Shown here: piece by piece, positions 25,799-35,593 of the stretch
How the letters are laid out: every line of letters begins with the position of its first letter
Numbering within the stretch: the stretch's first letter is position 1
Assembly (NCBI GenBank): GCA_945869695.1
Contig: CAMBPV010000007.1
Location: forward strand, 1-60,143
Direction: 5' to 3'
DNA from: Prosthecobacter debontii
GTDB taxonomy: Bacteria > Verrucomicrobiota > Verrucomicrobiia > Verrucomicrobiales > Verrucomicrobiaceae
DNA: 60,143 nucleotides
The notes under the pieces: generated by a model
What the model was told of the DNA's origin: nothing
Database searches by the model: none
What the model saw: the letters and a program-made list of their open reading frames with translations, nothing else
Position numbers and translations under genes: made by a program

Positions 25799-28700
25799 AT
25801 GATTGGGGTCGTGTTTTTGAAGTCCATGCATCTCCTGTGGGTTGGGTGTTCGATCGCGGCGGCGCTCGTTGGAAGCGTCGCCTTGGGTGCTGACTCAGAG
25901 AAGTCGAGTTGGAACGAAAAGGAGACTCGCTTGGCGAATGAATACCTGTCTCTTCTCGTGGAGCAGCCGGAGTCAGGAAGAGTAGTGGATTTGCTTTGGG
26001 AGTTGTATGCGCAGCACGATGCGACGGCCCTGCTGCTCGAAAATATCAAAGCTCAGACGGCGAGTTCTCGACACCCCTCAGTCATGCTGGTGGAAGCCTT
26101 GCTGCTGCATAAGAATGGCGACCTGAAAACCGCTGCCGAACGCTGTGACGAGGTGTTGAAAACGGAACCGGACAACCGTTTTGCGATGCGAGCCCGCGCG
26201 GATCTGGCGACGGATTTGAAACAAACGGATCGTGCGCTGGTTTTGCTGAAGCGGCTGGCAGAGATCTTGCCTGCCGAGGATGCTGAGAAACCGCAGGCGT
26301 GGATGGAGTATGGCAGCGTGGCATTGAATGCGGGGAAAAACATGGAGGCAGCAGCCGCGTGGGAGGCAGCGGCGAAACTGAAGCCAAAGGATCTGGCTCT
26401 CGCTCGCCAAGTGGCGCAGTTTCTTCTTCAGGCCGGGTATCCAGATCGCGCAGCTGCGTTCTTTGAAGGGCTGGCTCGGCAGGCCGATCCGCAGCAGCGG
26501 CTGGAGGCCCTTTACGATCTGGCGCGGATTCACAGTCACGCGGACCAGTTTCAGAAAGCGGATGCTGCGTTGACGGAGGCGCTGGGGGCACTCCATTTCC
26601 GGGATGGTCGCTATGGTGATTTTTTCCAACAGCGGGTGAGGCTGCACGAGCGTTTTGGGGCGTTGGATGAGCTGAAGAACAAGTTGCTCATCGAAGGGCG
26701 AAAGCAGCCGCCAGTGGAAAAGGCGTATTCGGATCTGGTGACGTTTTTTGGAATCACCGTGGATGTGGATGAGCGACTGCACTGGCTGCGTGAGTTGACC
26801 CAAATCGCCCCAGATACCGATGAGTATCGCTGGCTGCTCGTCCGTGCGCTCCTGGATCACGAGGGTGCGGCTGAGGCTGCGGCTCTGATCGACGAAAAAC
26901 TGAAAGGCAACGGCAAGGATGTGGCAGCGGTGGTTTTACTGCGGTGCGAAGCGGATTTGCGATTGGGTAAACCTGCCGATGCTTCGGTGCGACTCAAAGA
27001 GCTGTTGGCAGCTCGGCCGGGTGAGCTGGAGGTGGAGAAACCGGTGTTGGCTTTTGCGCAGGAAAAAGCATTGGATGAAATTGTGGAGACGATTCTTCGC
27101 GCGAGGGTGAGCCTTCAGCCGGAGAAGGCGGAGGCTGTTTTTGAGCTGGCGACTCATTTCAAGAGTCGACGTAATTTGGAGGCGATGGACAAGGCTCTGA
27201 GCACGTTCGTCTCCGAGGCACCTAGCGCGGAAGCGAAGCAACGACGCCTCAACGATGTGGCAGCCTTTTTAATGGTGGGCAGTGATGTGGAGGCGGCCGT
27301 GATCGCCGCGAAAAAAGCGGTCGGAAGTCCAGCTGCGGGGCGCGAAGAATGGGTGCGGCTGGCTGAGTTACTGACGGAACAAGGGGAGACGGAAGAGGCC
27401 GTAAAACTGCTCGAAAAGGCGTGGACCCAAAGTGAAACTCCCGATGACCGGATGGATGTGGATGAGCGCCTTCTGGCTGTCCTCGTGGGGGAGCTGAAAA
27501 AAGATCCTGAGCCTGATCAACAACAGTCCTCGAGTTTTCAAATCCCTGCCATTTTATCGGGTGCGGGATTTGCCAGTGACGCGGAGGAGACGCCGAAAAA
27601 GGACCCCGTGACTCCAGCGGTCCTCGATTATGCCAAGACGCTGATCAAGAGCGCGGGTGAAGGGCCCGTCGTTGATGCAAGAGTCATGCGTGCAGCGTGG
27701 TGGGCCTACCGGGCTGAAATGATCGACGACTCTTATCGGATGCTGAGGAGACTGGTTTTTGATGCGAAAGGGCAGGTGAGGAAAGATCTGCCCGTGGAGG
27801 TGGATCAGCTTTTGTTGGATGTGTCAATGGCGGGACAGGATACGGCGCGCATGGAGCGCCAGCTTCGGCTTTTGGCCTTGCGTGATCCGGGCAATCGGGT
27901 GCGCTATTTGCTTCGATTGAGCGAGTTGGTCATGGAAGGCAGCCAGAAGGCTGAGGCAGGCCTCCAGAGTAACGGCTGGCGGGGAGAGGATGCGCGTCAG
28001 TCGGGTATGGTCAATGCGGTGAAAATCCTCGAACAGGCCGCGAGGGAGAATCCGGAGCATGAAATGGTGCTCTCGGCTTTGGCGCAGTGTTACATGCTGA
28101 TGCGTGAGCCTGAGAAAGCGCTGCAAGTGTGGGAGGCCGCGGCGAGAAAAAGCGAGGGCACACGTGCGGTGCCGATGCTCACCCGGCAGGCGGAGCTACT
28201 GTTAAAGCTGCAGCGTGTGCAAGAGTTTGTGGAGGTGCAGGTGAGCATTGTGGAACTGGAGTCGGATGTGAAGCGCCGGAGAGAGTTGTTTCAAAGCTTT
28301 CTTGAGCGTCTTCTTTTCACCGATGCCTCCGGCGGAGAGTTGCAGCCTTCGGTGCTGAAGGATCGTCTAACCTTAGTGGAGGCGGCGGTGAAACGTCGGG
28401 TGCAGAGGCATCCCTTTGATGGATTTTACCACGAGGCTCTCGCTCAAGTGCATGAGCGTCGGGGTGATCCGATCAAGGCTTTCGCTGAAATGAAACAGGC
28501 CTACTACACGGCTCCGGACACTCCATTTTCTTTAGATCAACTCCGTGCGGCGGCTCTGCGTGTGGGTGATCTGAAGTCAGCGGTGTATTTTCAAAAGCAG
28601 ATCGCCTCTGCTGCGCCCGATAAAGAAGTGGCGGCTGAGTCGCGGCAATTGGTGCAACTCCTGGAGCAGACGTTTCAGATCGCGGAGGCTGATCGAGTGC

Positions 28701-31700
28701 GACGTCGGCTTGAAAGTCGATTTTCACAAGATGCGAATGCGCTGCTGGACCTGGCTGGGCATTACCGAACGACGGGGCAGGACGAGGCTGAGCGGCGGGT
28801 CTACGAGCAAATCGTCAAAGTGAGGCCCTGGGAAGCGAGGGCGAGGCTGAGGCTGGCGCTGAAGTGTCTCAGTGTGGCGGATGACACTGCAGCGGAACGA
28901 CATCTTCGAGCATTGATTTCCACGACGCCTTCCTTCAAAGCACCGCAGGCAATCGAAAGATGGCCGCTGCCGATTTCCAATCTGAGAAGGACCAAAGATG
29001 CAGGACCGGTGAGTGAGATCATCGATCAGATGAGCACCTCCACCGGCGGCTTGGAGTCTGCTGAGGTTGACCGACTGCGTGCTTGGCTAAGTTTTCCGCG
29101 GCCCGAGTTTTTAGAGCTTCCAGATGATGCAAGCCTCGTGAAGCTGCGAGCTATTGAGGAACTGTCCATTCTTCTGCGTGAAAAAGGCGGCGCAGAGAGG
29201 AGCGCGTGGATCAAGGAGTGGACAGCGCAAAAGTCGGCGCCGCTCGAGCAATTGTGGGCGCTCTATTATGCGGGTGCGGATGAAGAGTTCAGGCCGCTGC
29301 TGAAAGAGGCGCTGAAGAAGGATGAGTCGTTGCCTTCTCAATACTCTCTCGCTTGGTTGCTCCTGAGGTCCCATGGAATGGCTGAGGTGATTGAATGGGC
29401 CACGGAGAAGAGACGTTCTCAAGCGGTTTTGAGTATGCGCAGCCGGATTGCCGTCGCCTGCGTTTCGATGCTGGCTTCCTTGGATTCGAACCCGCGTCCC
29501 GACCCCTCATTGGTTGCAAAGGACAGGCCCATTTTGTCGAGTCGGCGAAGCGCAGAGGGCTTTCGGTTTCAGTCAGGTGAGCTGAGTTTGTTTGGGGCCT
29601 CAAAGATCGCCGCAAATAATGTGATGCTGGAGATCACGCGGAAACTGGAGGACCGGCAGCGATACGAAGAGGCGCTGGCGCTGGGTGAGAGCCTGCGGAG
29701 TCAGGCGGTGGGGCTGGCGGGGGACTACGCTTTTCTTCTCTCCCGCGTGGCGGAATCTGCGGAGCGTTGGGATCTCCAGCGGGACTACCTCAGGAAGGCC
29801 ACTCAGACACCTTTGAGTGCGGATAACTTTGGAGGCATCTATGATCCTTTTGTGCTTTCACTGGGTTCTTTGGCAAGGGTGTCTGCCTCGTCTGAAGAAA
29901 AAGGGGTGTTGTTTGATCGCTCCTGGCATCGACTGAGACAGACGCCAACCTCGCCCCTGACTCAATTGCGCAAGACTGCGGTGGCAGGGCTGGCGGGAGC
30001 GTCCGAAAAGGCTGCCGATGAACTGGAAGGTTTTGTGAACGGAGACCTCATTTCATCTCTCCGACTCTCGGAGCCGACGGCCGGGCTGATGCCACCTGGA
30101 ACCTCGCGTAACAATGATGAGGCGATGCATTTGCATTCGTTTTGGGAGGAGACCCGCGAGATCGGAGCCAGTCTTGTGCAGCAGGGCCTGGCGGAAGTAA
30201 CGGCGGAGCTGGACGAGCGACTGGATAAAAAGTGGGGAGGGGCTCAGCTCGGTCCGCGGGGTGGTTTTCAGTTCAATGACTGGCGATTGAACATGCTGAT
30301 GCGGCGGATGCGTGAGACGAATTATCCAAACCGCCTGCGGCTAATCCGTCAGCATCTTGCATCGGTTGATATGAAGGCTGAGTCATCCGTGGATACGCTG
30401 GGTGAGCTCGGAGGCCGATTGGAGTCTGGCTTGTTCTACCGGGAGGCGATCGCTGTTTTCCGCCTCCTTCCCGAGAGGGCGCCGACCAATTCAGACTATG
30501 CGAATTCAGTGCTTCGCGCCTGCATCAATGCTCAGGAGATCGAACCTGGAAGGAGCTTTGCACTTCAGCTTCTTTTGGCAGAGCCCCCGTTCAAGCCTGT
30601 TTCGATCGGAGATGAAACCATGCGTGAAAACCATGCGCTGTTTTTGGCCCGGGATCATGCGGTGGACGAGCTGCAAAAGCGGGCTTTTCTCACCACACCC
30701 AGTAAAACACTTCAGGGTCGCATTCCGCTAGAGGTGCCTTACCTCAAGGAGCTCGCACTGCTCATGGAGCGCTATGGTGAAGATGCGCGTGCCCTAGCGG
30801 CATGGGAGCGGATGCACGCGGCCTTTGTGGACAATGCTGACATGGGGCTGGCACCGGACGAGGAAAACTGCCTCCACCGCGCGCGTTTGTTGGAAAAACA
30901 AGGGAACCCTAAACAGGCACTGGCCGCACTTCGTGACGTGACTCCTGAAGAGCCGCTGTCTTTCTTTGCCTCTGAAATCTTGAAGTTACGCGGCAAGCTG
31001 GCCGCAAATGAAGGCCTGTGGGATGAGGTGCGGGAGCTAATGATCCGGGTCGTGGAGTTAAAGTCCGTCGACGCTGTTCTCTCACTGGCTGGAGACCTCC
31101 ATCGGCACGGTCGCACGGCGGATGCCTTAAGCTTTCTGACGCAGGGCGAACGGACACTCAAGGGGGATGCGGAGCGTTTTCGTCTTCGATTTGAGCAATT
31201 GCGCCTGCTTGCAGCGGACAAGGCGTGGAATCCAGAGCGCAGCCGGCCTCAGATTGCCTCGCTCTTTCGCGCTTCGACGCGGGATCGAGTGTGGATGGAT
31301 AAACTGGCCAACTGGCTGGCCGAGGAGGCACGTGGGCCTCATGCCAAGGGTTGGCTCACCACTTTAGGGGCGGAGATCAAATCAGGTGCAGATCGGCCCT
31401 TGGCTGCGGCTGCGTTTTCGGCCTTTGGCGCGCTGCTTCCTGATGGAGCAGTGCCTTCGGATTTGATCTTGGCCTGGAAACAAGCCGGTGATCCGGATCG
31501 GGTGTGCTTGGATGTGTCTGCGAAGCTCTTGCTCGATTGCAAGCGACCTGCTTGGGCCTGGCAGGCCTGTCAAACTGCAGTGGCCATTCCTTCCGCCCGC
31601 TTGCAAGGTCGGAAGCTCCCGATCATGGCTCAGGCTGCTGCCGCCATGGAGGATCGTCACGCCATGATGGAGCTCTTTTCAGATGTGGTCCGCATGCCCT

Positions 31701-32092
31701 TTCCCGGGGGCAATCAAACCGTTGAATGGGCACGCGCATTTGAAGAGGCGGGTGAGCCGGAACTCGCGCGTGAACTGTTTGAAGGAGCCGCCAAGGCCCT
31801 CCGGCAACGTCAGATCCAACAACCCGAGGTGCTGAAGGCTTGGATTGAGTTTTCCATCAGGCATCATCAATTCGAAGCGGCAGAGTCCGCGCTGGTGGCG
31901 GATTCTTACCTCATCATTTCCGATGCAGCGCGACTGACCTTTGAGCTCTACCGCGACTGGGATAAACTCTCTCTTCTCGATTCAGAGCTTCCGAAATTCC
32001 ACTTTCCAAGTGGGGTGGTGAAAGAGATCCTCTTCCTCGCCAAAATGCATCGAGCCCCTCAGCGTGCGAGTGCTACCCTTTTGAATCCATGA
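25799..32092 (+). CDS. Giant secreted or periplasmic TPR-repeat protein (2097 residues)
   Basis: A signal-peptide-like N-terminus (MHLLWVGCSIAAALVGSVALG, after a possible inner ATG at 25826) precedes about 2050 residues of almost uninterrupted helical hairpins with TPR spacing. Clear units include HPSVMLVEALLLHKNGDLKT, AAAAWEAAAKLKPKDLALAR and ENPEHEMVLSALAQCYMLMR. No enzymatic motif, transmembrane helix or beta domain was found. Such solenoids act as scaffolds for protein complexes, here on the outer side of the inner membrane. It overlaps the next gene, a small putative lipoprotein, by ATGA at 32089-32092, so the two are translationally coupled and probably partners. The specific role is unknown. 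Confidence 0.85.
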   Translation: MIGVVFLKSMHLLWVGCSIAAALVGSVALGADSEKSSWNEKETRLANEYLSLLVEQPESGRVVDLLWELYAQHDATALLLENIKAQTASSRHPSVMLVEALLLHKNGDLKTAAERCDEVLKTEPDNRFAMRARADLATDLKQTDRALVLLKRLAEILPAEDAEKPQAWMEYGSVALNAGKNMEAAAAWEAAAKLKPKDLALARQVAQFLLQAGYPDRAAAFFEGLARQADPQQRLEALYDLARIHSHADQFQKADAALTEALGALHFRDGRYGDFFQQRVRLHERFGALDELKNKLLIEGRKQPPVEKAYSDLVTFFGITVDVDERLHWLRELTQIAPDTDEYRWLLVRALLDHEGAAEAAALIDEKLKGNGKDVAAVVLLRCEADLRLGKPADASVRLKELLAARPGELEVEKPVLAFAQEKALDEIVETILRARVSLQPEKAEAVFELATHFKSRRNLEAMDKALSTFVSEAPSAEAKQRRLNDVAAFLMVGSDVEAAVIAAKKAVGSPAAGREEWVRLAELLTEQGETEEAVKLLEKAWTQSETPDDRMDVDERLLAVLVGELKKDPEPDQQQSSSFQIPAILSGAGFASDAEETPKKDPVTPAVLDYAKTLIKSAGEGPVVDARVMRAAWWAYRAEMIDDSYRMLRRLVFDAKGQVRKDLPVEVDQLLLDVSMAGQDTARMERQLRLLALRDPGNRVRYLLRLSELVMEGSQKAEAGLQSNGWRGEDARQSGMVNAVKILEQAARENPEHEMVLSALAQCYMLMREPEKALQVWEAAARKSEGTRAVPMLTRQAELLLKLQRVQEFVEVQVSIVELESDVKRRRELFQSFLERLLFTDASGGELQPSVLKDRLTLVEAAVKRRVQRHPFDGFYHEALAQVHERRGDPIKAFAEMKQAYYTAPDTPFSLDQLRAAALRVGDLKSAVYFQKQIASAAPDKEVAAESRQLVQLLEQTFQIAEADRVRRRLESRFSQDANALLDLAGHYRTTGQDEAERRVYEQIVKVRPWEARARLRLALKCLSVADDTAAERHLRALISTTPSFKAPQAIERWPLPISNLRRTKDAGPVSEIIDQMSTSTGGLESAEVDRLRAWLSFPRPEFLELPDDASLVKLRAIEELSILLREKGGAERSAWIKEWTAQKSAPLEQLWALYYAGADEEFRPLLKEALKKDESLPSQYSLAWLLLRSHGMAEVIEWATEKRRSQAVLSMRSRIAVACVSMLASLDSNPRPDPSLVAKDRPILSSRRSAEGFRFQSGELSLFGASKIAANNVMLEITRKLEDRQRYEEALALGESLRSQAVGLAGDYAFLLSRVAESAERWDLQRDYLRKATQTPLSADNFGGIYDPFVLSLGSLARVSASSEEKGVLFDRSWHRLRQTPTSPLTQLRKTAVAGLAGASEKAADELEGFVNGDLISSLRLSEPTAGLMPPGTSRNNDEAMHLHSFWEETREIGASLVQQGLAEVTAELDERLDKKWGGAQLGPRGGFQFNDWRLNMLMRRMRETNYPNRLRLIRQHLASVDMKAESSVDTLGELGGRLESGLFYREAIAVFRLLPERAPTNSDYANSVLRACINAQEIEPGRSFALQLLLAEPPFKPVSIGDETMRENHALFLARDHAVDELQKRAFLTTPSKTLQGRIPLEVPYLKELALLMERYGEDARALAAWERMHAAFVDNADMGLAPDEENCLHRARLLEKQGNPKQALAALRDVTPEEPLSFFASEILKLRGKLAANEGLWDEVRELMIRVVELKSVDAVLSLAGDLHRHGRTADALSFLTQGERTLKGDAERFRLRFEQLRLLAADKAWNPERSRPQIASLFRASTRDRVWMDKLANWLAEEARGPHAKGWLTTLGAEIKSGADRPLAAAAFSAFGALLPDGAVPSDLILAWKQAGDPDRVCLDVSAKLLLDCKRPAWAWQACQTAVAIPSARLQGRKLPIMAQAAAAMEDRHAMMELFSDVVRMPFPGGNQTVEWARAFEEAGEPELARELFEGAAKALRQRQIQQPEVLKAWIEFSIRHHQFEAAESALVADSYLIISDAARLTFELYRDWDKLSLLDSELPKFHFPSGVVKEILFLAKMHRAPQRASATLLNP

Positions 32093-32691
32093 ATCGTTTT
32101 CCCACCCGTTCCCGTGCGCTGATGATGGCGCTGATGATCAGCCTGCTGCCGCAGTGCTCGTCGGACTCCAAGAAAAGGCCCGAGCCCCAGGGCGCAACGG
32201 TGAGTCGGATCGACAGCACCATGAACCGTGGTTTTGATCGAAAGAAGAAGCAGTATGACCCTAATCTGCGAAGCGAGTTTGATCAAAAATCATACCTGAC
32301 CGACAAGAAGGTGAAGGGTCAAAAGTTCAAAACCAACCGGTTCAGCGAAACGGATTCATTCAAGGGAACGTCGGAATTCAAGGCAGCCGAGTTTTCACAG
32401 GCCGATGCCAAGAATCGAGACGGGGCGCAGATCTTCACTCAGACTGGCAAAAAACCAATCGATGGCAGTCAGGCCTTTGCCACATCGGATAGCCGCTACG
32501 GCATTCAATCGGCCAAGGAGTCAGATCGGGGCTTTGCCGGAGGCGAGGATGCTTTCAAAACCAACATCGAGAGAGACGCGGCCAAGGCCCAGAAGAAAAA
32601 CGTGCTGCCAAAAATCATCCAAGAAGAGGATCCAGGCGGGAAGAACATCTACACGGAGAAAGATGTGAAACAGATGCTCAATCGGAACTAA
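32089..32691 (+). CDS. Putative small lipoprotein coupled to the giant TPR protein
   Basis: The 200-residue product begins MNRFPTRSRALMMALMISLL and then PQCSSDSKKRPE, a hydrophobic stretch ending at a cysteine. This resembles a lipoprotein signal, although Gln at the -1 position is atypical. The rest is hydrophilic, basic and low in hydrophobic core, with repeated Phe-containing segments (GQKFKTNRFSETDSFKGTSE, FKAAEFSQADAK, DAFKTNIERDAAK), so it is probably extended or disordered. I do not recognise a family. The four-base overlap with the TPR gene argues for a stoichiometric partner, perhaps anchoring the TPR protein to a membrane. Confidence 0.7.
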   Translation: MNRFPTRSRALMMALMISLLPQCSSDSKKRPEPQGATVSRIDSTMNRGFDRKKKQYDPNLRSEFDQKSYLTDKKVKGQKFKTNRFSETDSFKGTSEFKAAEFSQADAKNRDGAQIFTQTGKKPIDGSQAFATSDSRYGIQSAKESDRGFAGGEDAFKTNIERDAAKAQKKNVLPKIIQEEDPGGKNIYTEKDVKQMLNRN

Positions 32692-32896
32692 TGAAACCTC
32701 GGGAGCAAAGCGTGGCTGCCCTCATGAAGACCCTAGAGATGGGCGGGGTTGTTTATTGTTGGACGGACGATTCATCCCTCTCGCTGCGGTGGCGTCGGTG
32801 AACGAGTTTTTGAAATCCTCTTCTTCCTTCGGGTTGAAACCCGCTTGAATTCAGGGCGCTGGACCTGTCAGTTGAGCTCGATCAATTTGCATTTTC

Positions 32897-34225
32897 ATGA
32901 GTTTTCCCGAATCACGACAGCCTTGGTATCGCATCCTGTATGTGCAGGTGATCATTGCCGTGGTGTTGGGGATTTGGGTCGGAAAGGTGTTCCCGGAATT
33001 TGGAAAGGATCTGAAGCCCTTGGGGGATGGTTTCATCGGCCTCGTGAAGATGATGATCGCACCGATCATCTTTTGCACCGTGGTGCATGGTATCGCCTCG
33101 ATGGGGGATCTGAAAAAACTGGGGCGAGTGGGTGGCAAGACGCTGTTGTATTTTGAAGTCGTCTCCACGTTGGCTCTGATCGTGGGTCTTCTCGTGGTGA
33201 ATGGGCTGAAGCCAGGCGAGGGGTTCACTCCAGCCGGAGAGTCTTTTCACACTGAGGCAAAGGCTGCGGTCGATACGAGTCACGGCTATGTGGAGAAAGC
33301 CAAGGCGATGAGTACGACTGAGTTCTTGCTCAACATCATCCCGAAGACTTTCTTCAGTCCCTTTGTGACCGGTGACTTGCTTCAAGTTTTGCTGATCTCC
33401 ATTTTGATCGCCTTTGCCATCACCAGCATGGGGGAGCGCGGAAAGCCAGTTTTGAACGCCATCGAATATGGTGCCGAGGCGTTCTTTGGCCTCATGCGCA
33501 TCGTGTTGAAGGCTGCGCCGATTGGGGCTTTTGGAGCCATGGGATATACTGTTGGCAGCTATGGGATCGGGGCTTTGAATAAACTGCTTGCGCTGATGGC
33601 GGGGTTTTACATCACTTCCGGACTCTTTGTGATCATCGTCCTCGGTGGCATTGCATGGTTCTCGGGCTTTTCGATCTTTCGATTTCTCGGTCACATCAAA
33701 GATGAACTGCTTCTGGTCCTTGGCACGAGCTCCTCCGAGACTGCGCTGCCGGGCATGATTCAAAAGCTGCAACAGCTTGGCTGCTCGAAGTCTACGGTGG
33801 GACTTGTGATTCCGACAGGATACAGTTTTAACCTTGATGGCACCAATATTTACATGTGCATGGCAGCCGTCTTCCTGGCACAGGCGACGAATACGCCGCT
33901 CGATCTACATCATCAGATCAGCCTTTTGTTTGTAGCCATGGTGACTTCCAAAGGGGCCAGTGGAGTGACGGGCGCGGGTTTTGTCACTCTGGCAGCGACA
34001 CTTCAAGCGGTGCCGGGCATTCCTGTTGAATCTCTGGCGCTGTTGGTGGGCATTGACCGATTCATGAGCGAGTGCCGAGCCATCACCAATCTCATCGGCA
34101 ATGGCGTCGCGACGGTGGTTATCAGCCGGTGGGAGCAAGAAGTCACGGCCGAAGAACTTCAGGCCAATTTGAAGAATCCTCTGAACTTGCAGGCCGACGC
34201 GCCTCCGGTTCAGGATCTGTCGTGA
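32897..34225 (+). CDS. dctA: Dicarboxylate/amino acid:cation symporter (DctA-like)
   Basis: This inner-membrane carrier of the DAACS (glutamate/C4-dicarboxylate) family has 442 residues and a typical eight-helix plus two re-entrant-loop layout. Diagnostic segments are [17 protein letters not shown] (re-entrant loop 1), [20 protein letters not shown] (helix 7), [20 protein letters not shown] (re-entrant loop 2) and [20 protein letters not shown] (helix 8), which resembles DctA more closely than GltP. A 50-residue loop after helix 2 ([20 protein letters not shown]) is longer than usual. Substrates are probably succinate, malate or fumarate with sodium or protons. It stands alone, 205 bases after the lipoprotein gene. 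Confidence 0.9.
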   Translation: MSFPESRQPWYRILYVQVIIAVVLGIWVGKVFPEFGKDLKPLGDGFIGLVKMMIAPIIFCTVVHGIASMGDLKKLGRVGGKTLLYFEVVSTLALIVGLLVVNGLKPGEGFTPAGESFHTEAKAAVDTSHGYVEKAKAMSTTEFLLNIIPKTFFSPFVTGDLLQVLLISILIAFAITSMGERGKPVLNAIEYGAEAFFGLMRIVLKAAPIGAFGAMGYTVGSYGIGALNKLLALMAGFYITSGLFVIIVLGGIAWFSGFSIFRFLGHIKDELLLVLGTSSSETALPGMIQKLQQLGCSKSTVGLVIPTGYSFNLDGTNIYMCMAAVFLAQATNTPLDLHHQISLLFVAMVTSKGASGVTGAGFVTLAATLQAVPGIPVESLALLVGIDRFMSECRAITNLIGNGVATVVISRWEQEVTAEELQANLKNPLNLQADAPPVQDLS

Positions 34226-34289
34226 TTTCTTCAGAATCCAAATTTCGGATGAAGCATCGGCTCAGGTGATGCCGTATGATGGACACTCC

Positions 34290-35336
34290 ATGAAATCCAT
34301 CCTCGCCCTCGCGCTAGCTACCGTCATCAGTGTTTCCTCCAGTTTGGGTGCCGATCACCTTTCCTTTGAACCCAAAGGAGGGCCCGGAGGAGGCAAGCAT
34401 GTGGTCTTCCTGACGGGTGACGAAGAATACCGCAGTGAAGAGGGGTTGCCCATGCTGGCTAAGATTCTCAGCCAGCGCCATGGCTTCAAATGCAGTGTGC
34501 TTTTCTCATTGGCACAAGATGGCACCATCAACCCCAACAACGGTGCCAGCCTCAGCCATCCAGCTGCGCTCGACAGCGCAGACGCCATCGTGATGCTCAT
34601 CCGTTTTCGTCATTGGGATGATGCTACCATGAAACATTTTCACGATGCGATCCTGCGCGGCGTCCCCGTTATCGGGCTCCGCACGGCCACTCATGCCTTC
34701 AACATGCCAAAGGACAGCACCTACGGAGCTTGGACATGGAACAATGCGGAAGGCGGCCTTGGTCGGATTTTTTTGGGTGAGACCTGGGTCAGCCACTGGG
34801 GAAAACATCGCGTCGAAGCCACTCGCGGTGTCGTCGAGCCCTCCGCAAAGGACAATGCGATCCTGCGCGGTGTGACGGATGTGTTTGGAACCACCGACGT
34901 CTATGAAGCCGCCCCGCCTGCCGACTCCAGCATCCTCCTGCGCGGCACCTCGCTCAAAGGCATGAACGCGACCGATGAACCCGCCGACTATTCGAAGAAG
35001 AACAAGGCCGGAGTGGAGCAGCCGATCAACAGCCCAGCCATGCCCATTGCCTGGACGCGCGAGGTAAAGAATGATGCCGGAAAGACCAATAAGATCTTCT
35101 GCACCACCATGGGAGCAGCCACTGACCTCACGAATGAAGGGCTCCGTCGTCTCGTGGTGAACAGTGTCTTCTGGAGCCTCGGTCTGGAGGTGCCTGAAAA
35201 AGCGGATGTCACCTATGTGGATCCCTTCAACCCACTCATGTATGGCACCAAAGACGGCACCGACGAATCCGATCCGCATCGCTTCCGCGGCTTCAAAAAA
35301 GGCGTGAAGCCTGATGATCTGGCGATCGGGAAGTAG
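34290..35336 (+). CDS. Secreted stand-alone ThuA-domain protein
   Basis: The 348-residue exported protein starts at ATG 34290 (signal MKSILALALATVISVSSSLG). A frame start eight codons earlier gives a poor signal. The N-terminal half is closely similar to the ThuA domain of the 20456-24907 protein (KHVVFLTGDEEYRSEEGLPM versus [20 protein letters not shown]), including VIGLRTATHAFNMPKD. It continues to a C-terminal WSLGLEVPEKADVTYVDPFN tail, with no dehydrogenase module. ThuA relatives take part in trehalose/3-keto-sugar utilisation; the substrate here is undetermined. The following 59-codon gene may be cotranscribed. Confidence 0.87.
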   Translation: MKSILALALATVISVSSSLGADHLSFEPKGGPGGGKHVVFLTGDEEYRSEEGLPMLAKILSQRHGFKCSVLFSLAQDGTINPNNGASLSHPAALDSADAIVMLIRFRHWDDATMKHFHDAILRGVPVIGLRTATHAFNMPKDSTYGAWTWNNAEGGLGRIFLGETWVSHWGKHRVEATRGVVEPSAKDNAILRGVTDVFGTTDVYEAAPPADSSILLRGTSLKGMNATDEPADYSKKNKAGVEQPINSPAMPIAWTREVKNDAGKTNKIFCTTMGAATDLTNEGLRRLVVNSVFWSLGLEVPEKADVTYVDPFNPLMYGTKDGTDESDPHRFRGFKKGVKPDDLAIGK

Positions 35337-35380
35337 ACGCATGGAGAAAACTCCTTCGTGTAACTGCTGACATAGCATTC

Positions 35381-35560
35381 ATGATTCAATCCGTCATCGA
35401 GTGGTGGGTCGATCTGGTACGTCGCGGGAAGTATGTCTTCTGTTTCTCGGTCTTGGCTTTTGGTCTGGCGCTCTTGCTTGAGGGCCGGATATGGTTCGCC
35501 GGGTGGGCGATCGGTGGGGTCCTGCTCTTGTGCACCTTACTGAAGGTGGGGGAAGATTGA
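35381..35560 (+). CDS. Small membrane protein, 59 residues
   Basis: This short ORF was read directly: ATG at 35381, TGA at 35558-35560. The product opens MIQSVIEWWVDLVRRGKYVF, an amphipathic start, followed by a hydrophobic segment FCFSVLAFGLALLLEG, a short WFAGW turn and a second segment AIGGVLLLCTLL ending KVGED. Two tightly spaced helices fit a hairpin membrane peptide. No family was recognised. It follows the ThuA gene by 44 bases on the same strand. It is convergent with the TPR gene at 35594. Confidence 0.6.
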   Translation: MIQSVIEWWVDLVRRGKYVFCFSVLAFGLALLLEGRIWFAGWAIGGVLLLCTLLKVGED

Positions 35561-35593
35561 GAAAGGCGATGGGAGCCGTCTGATCAAAGGCCC

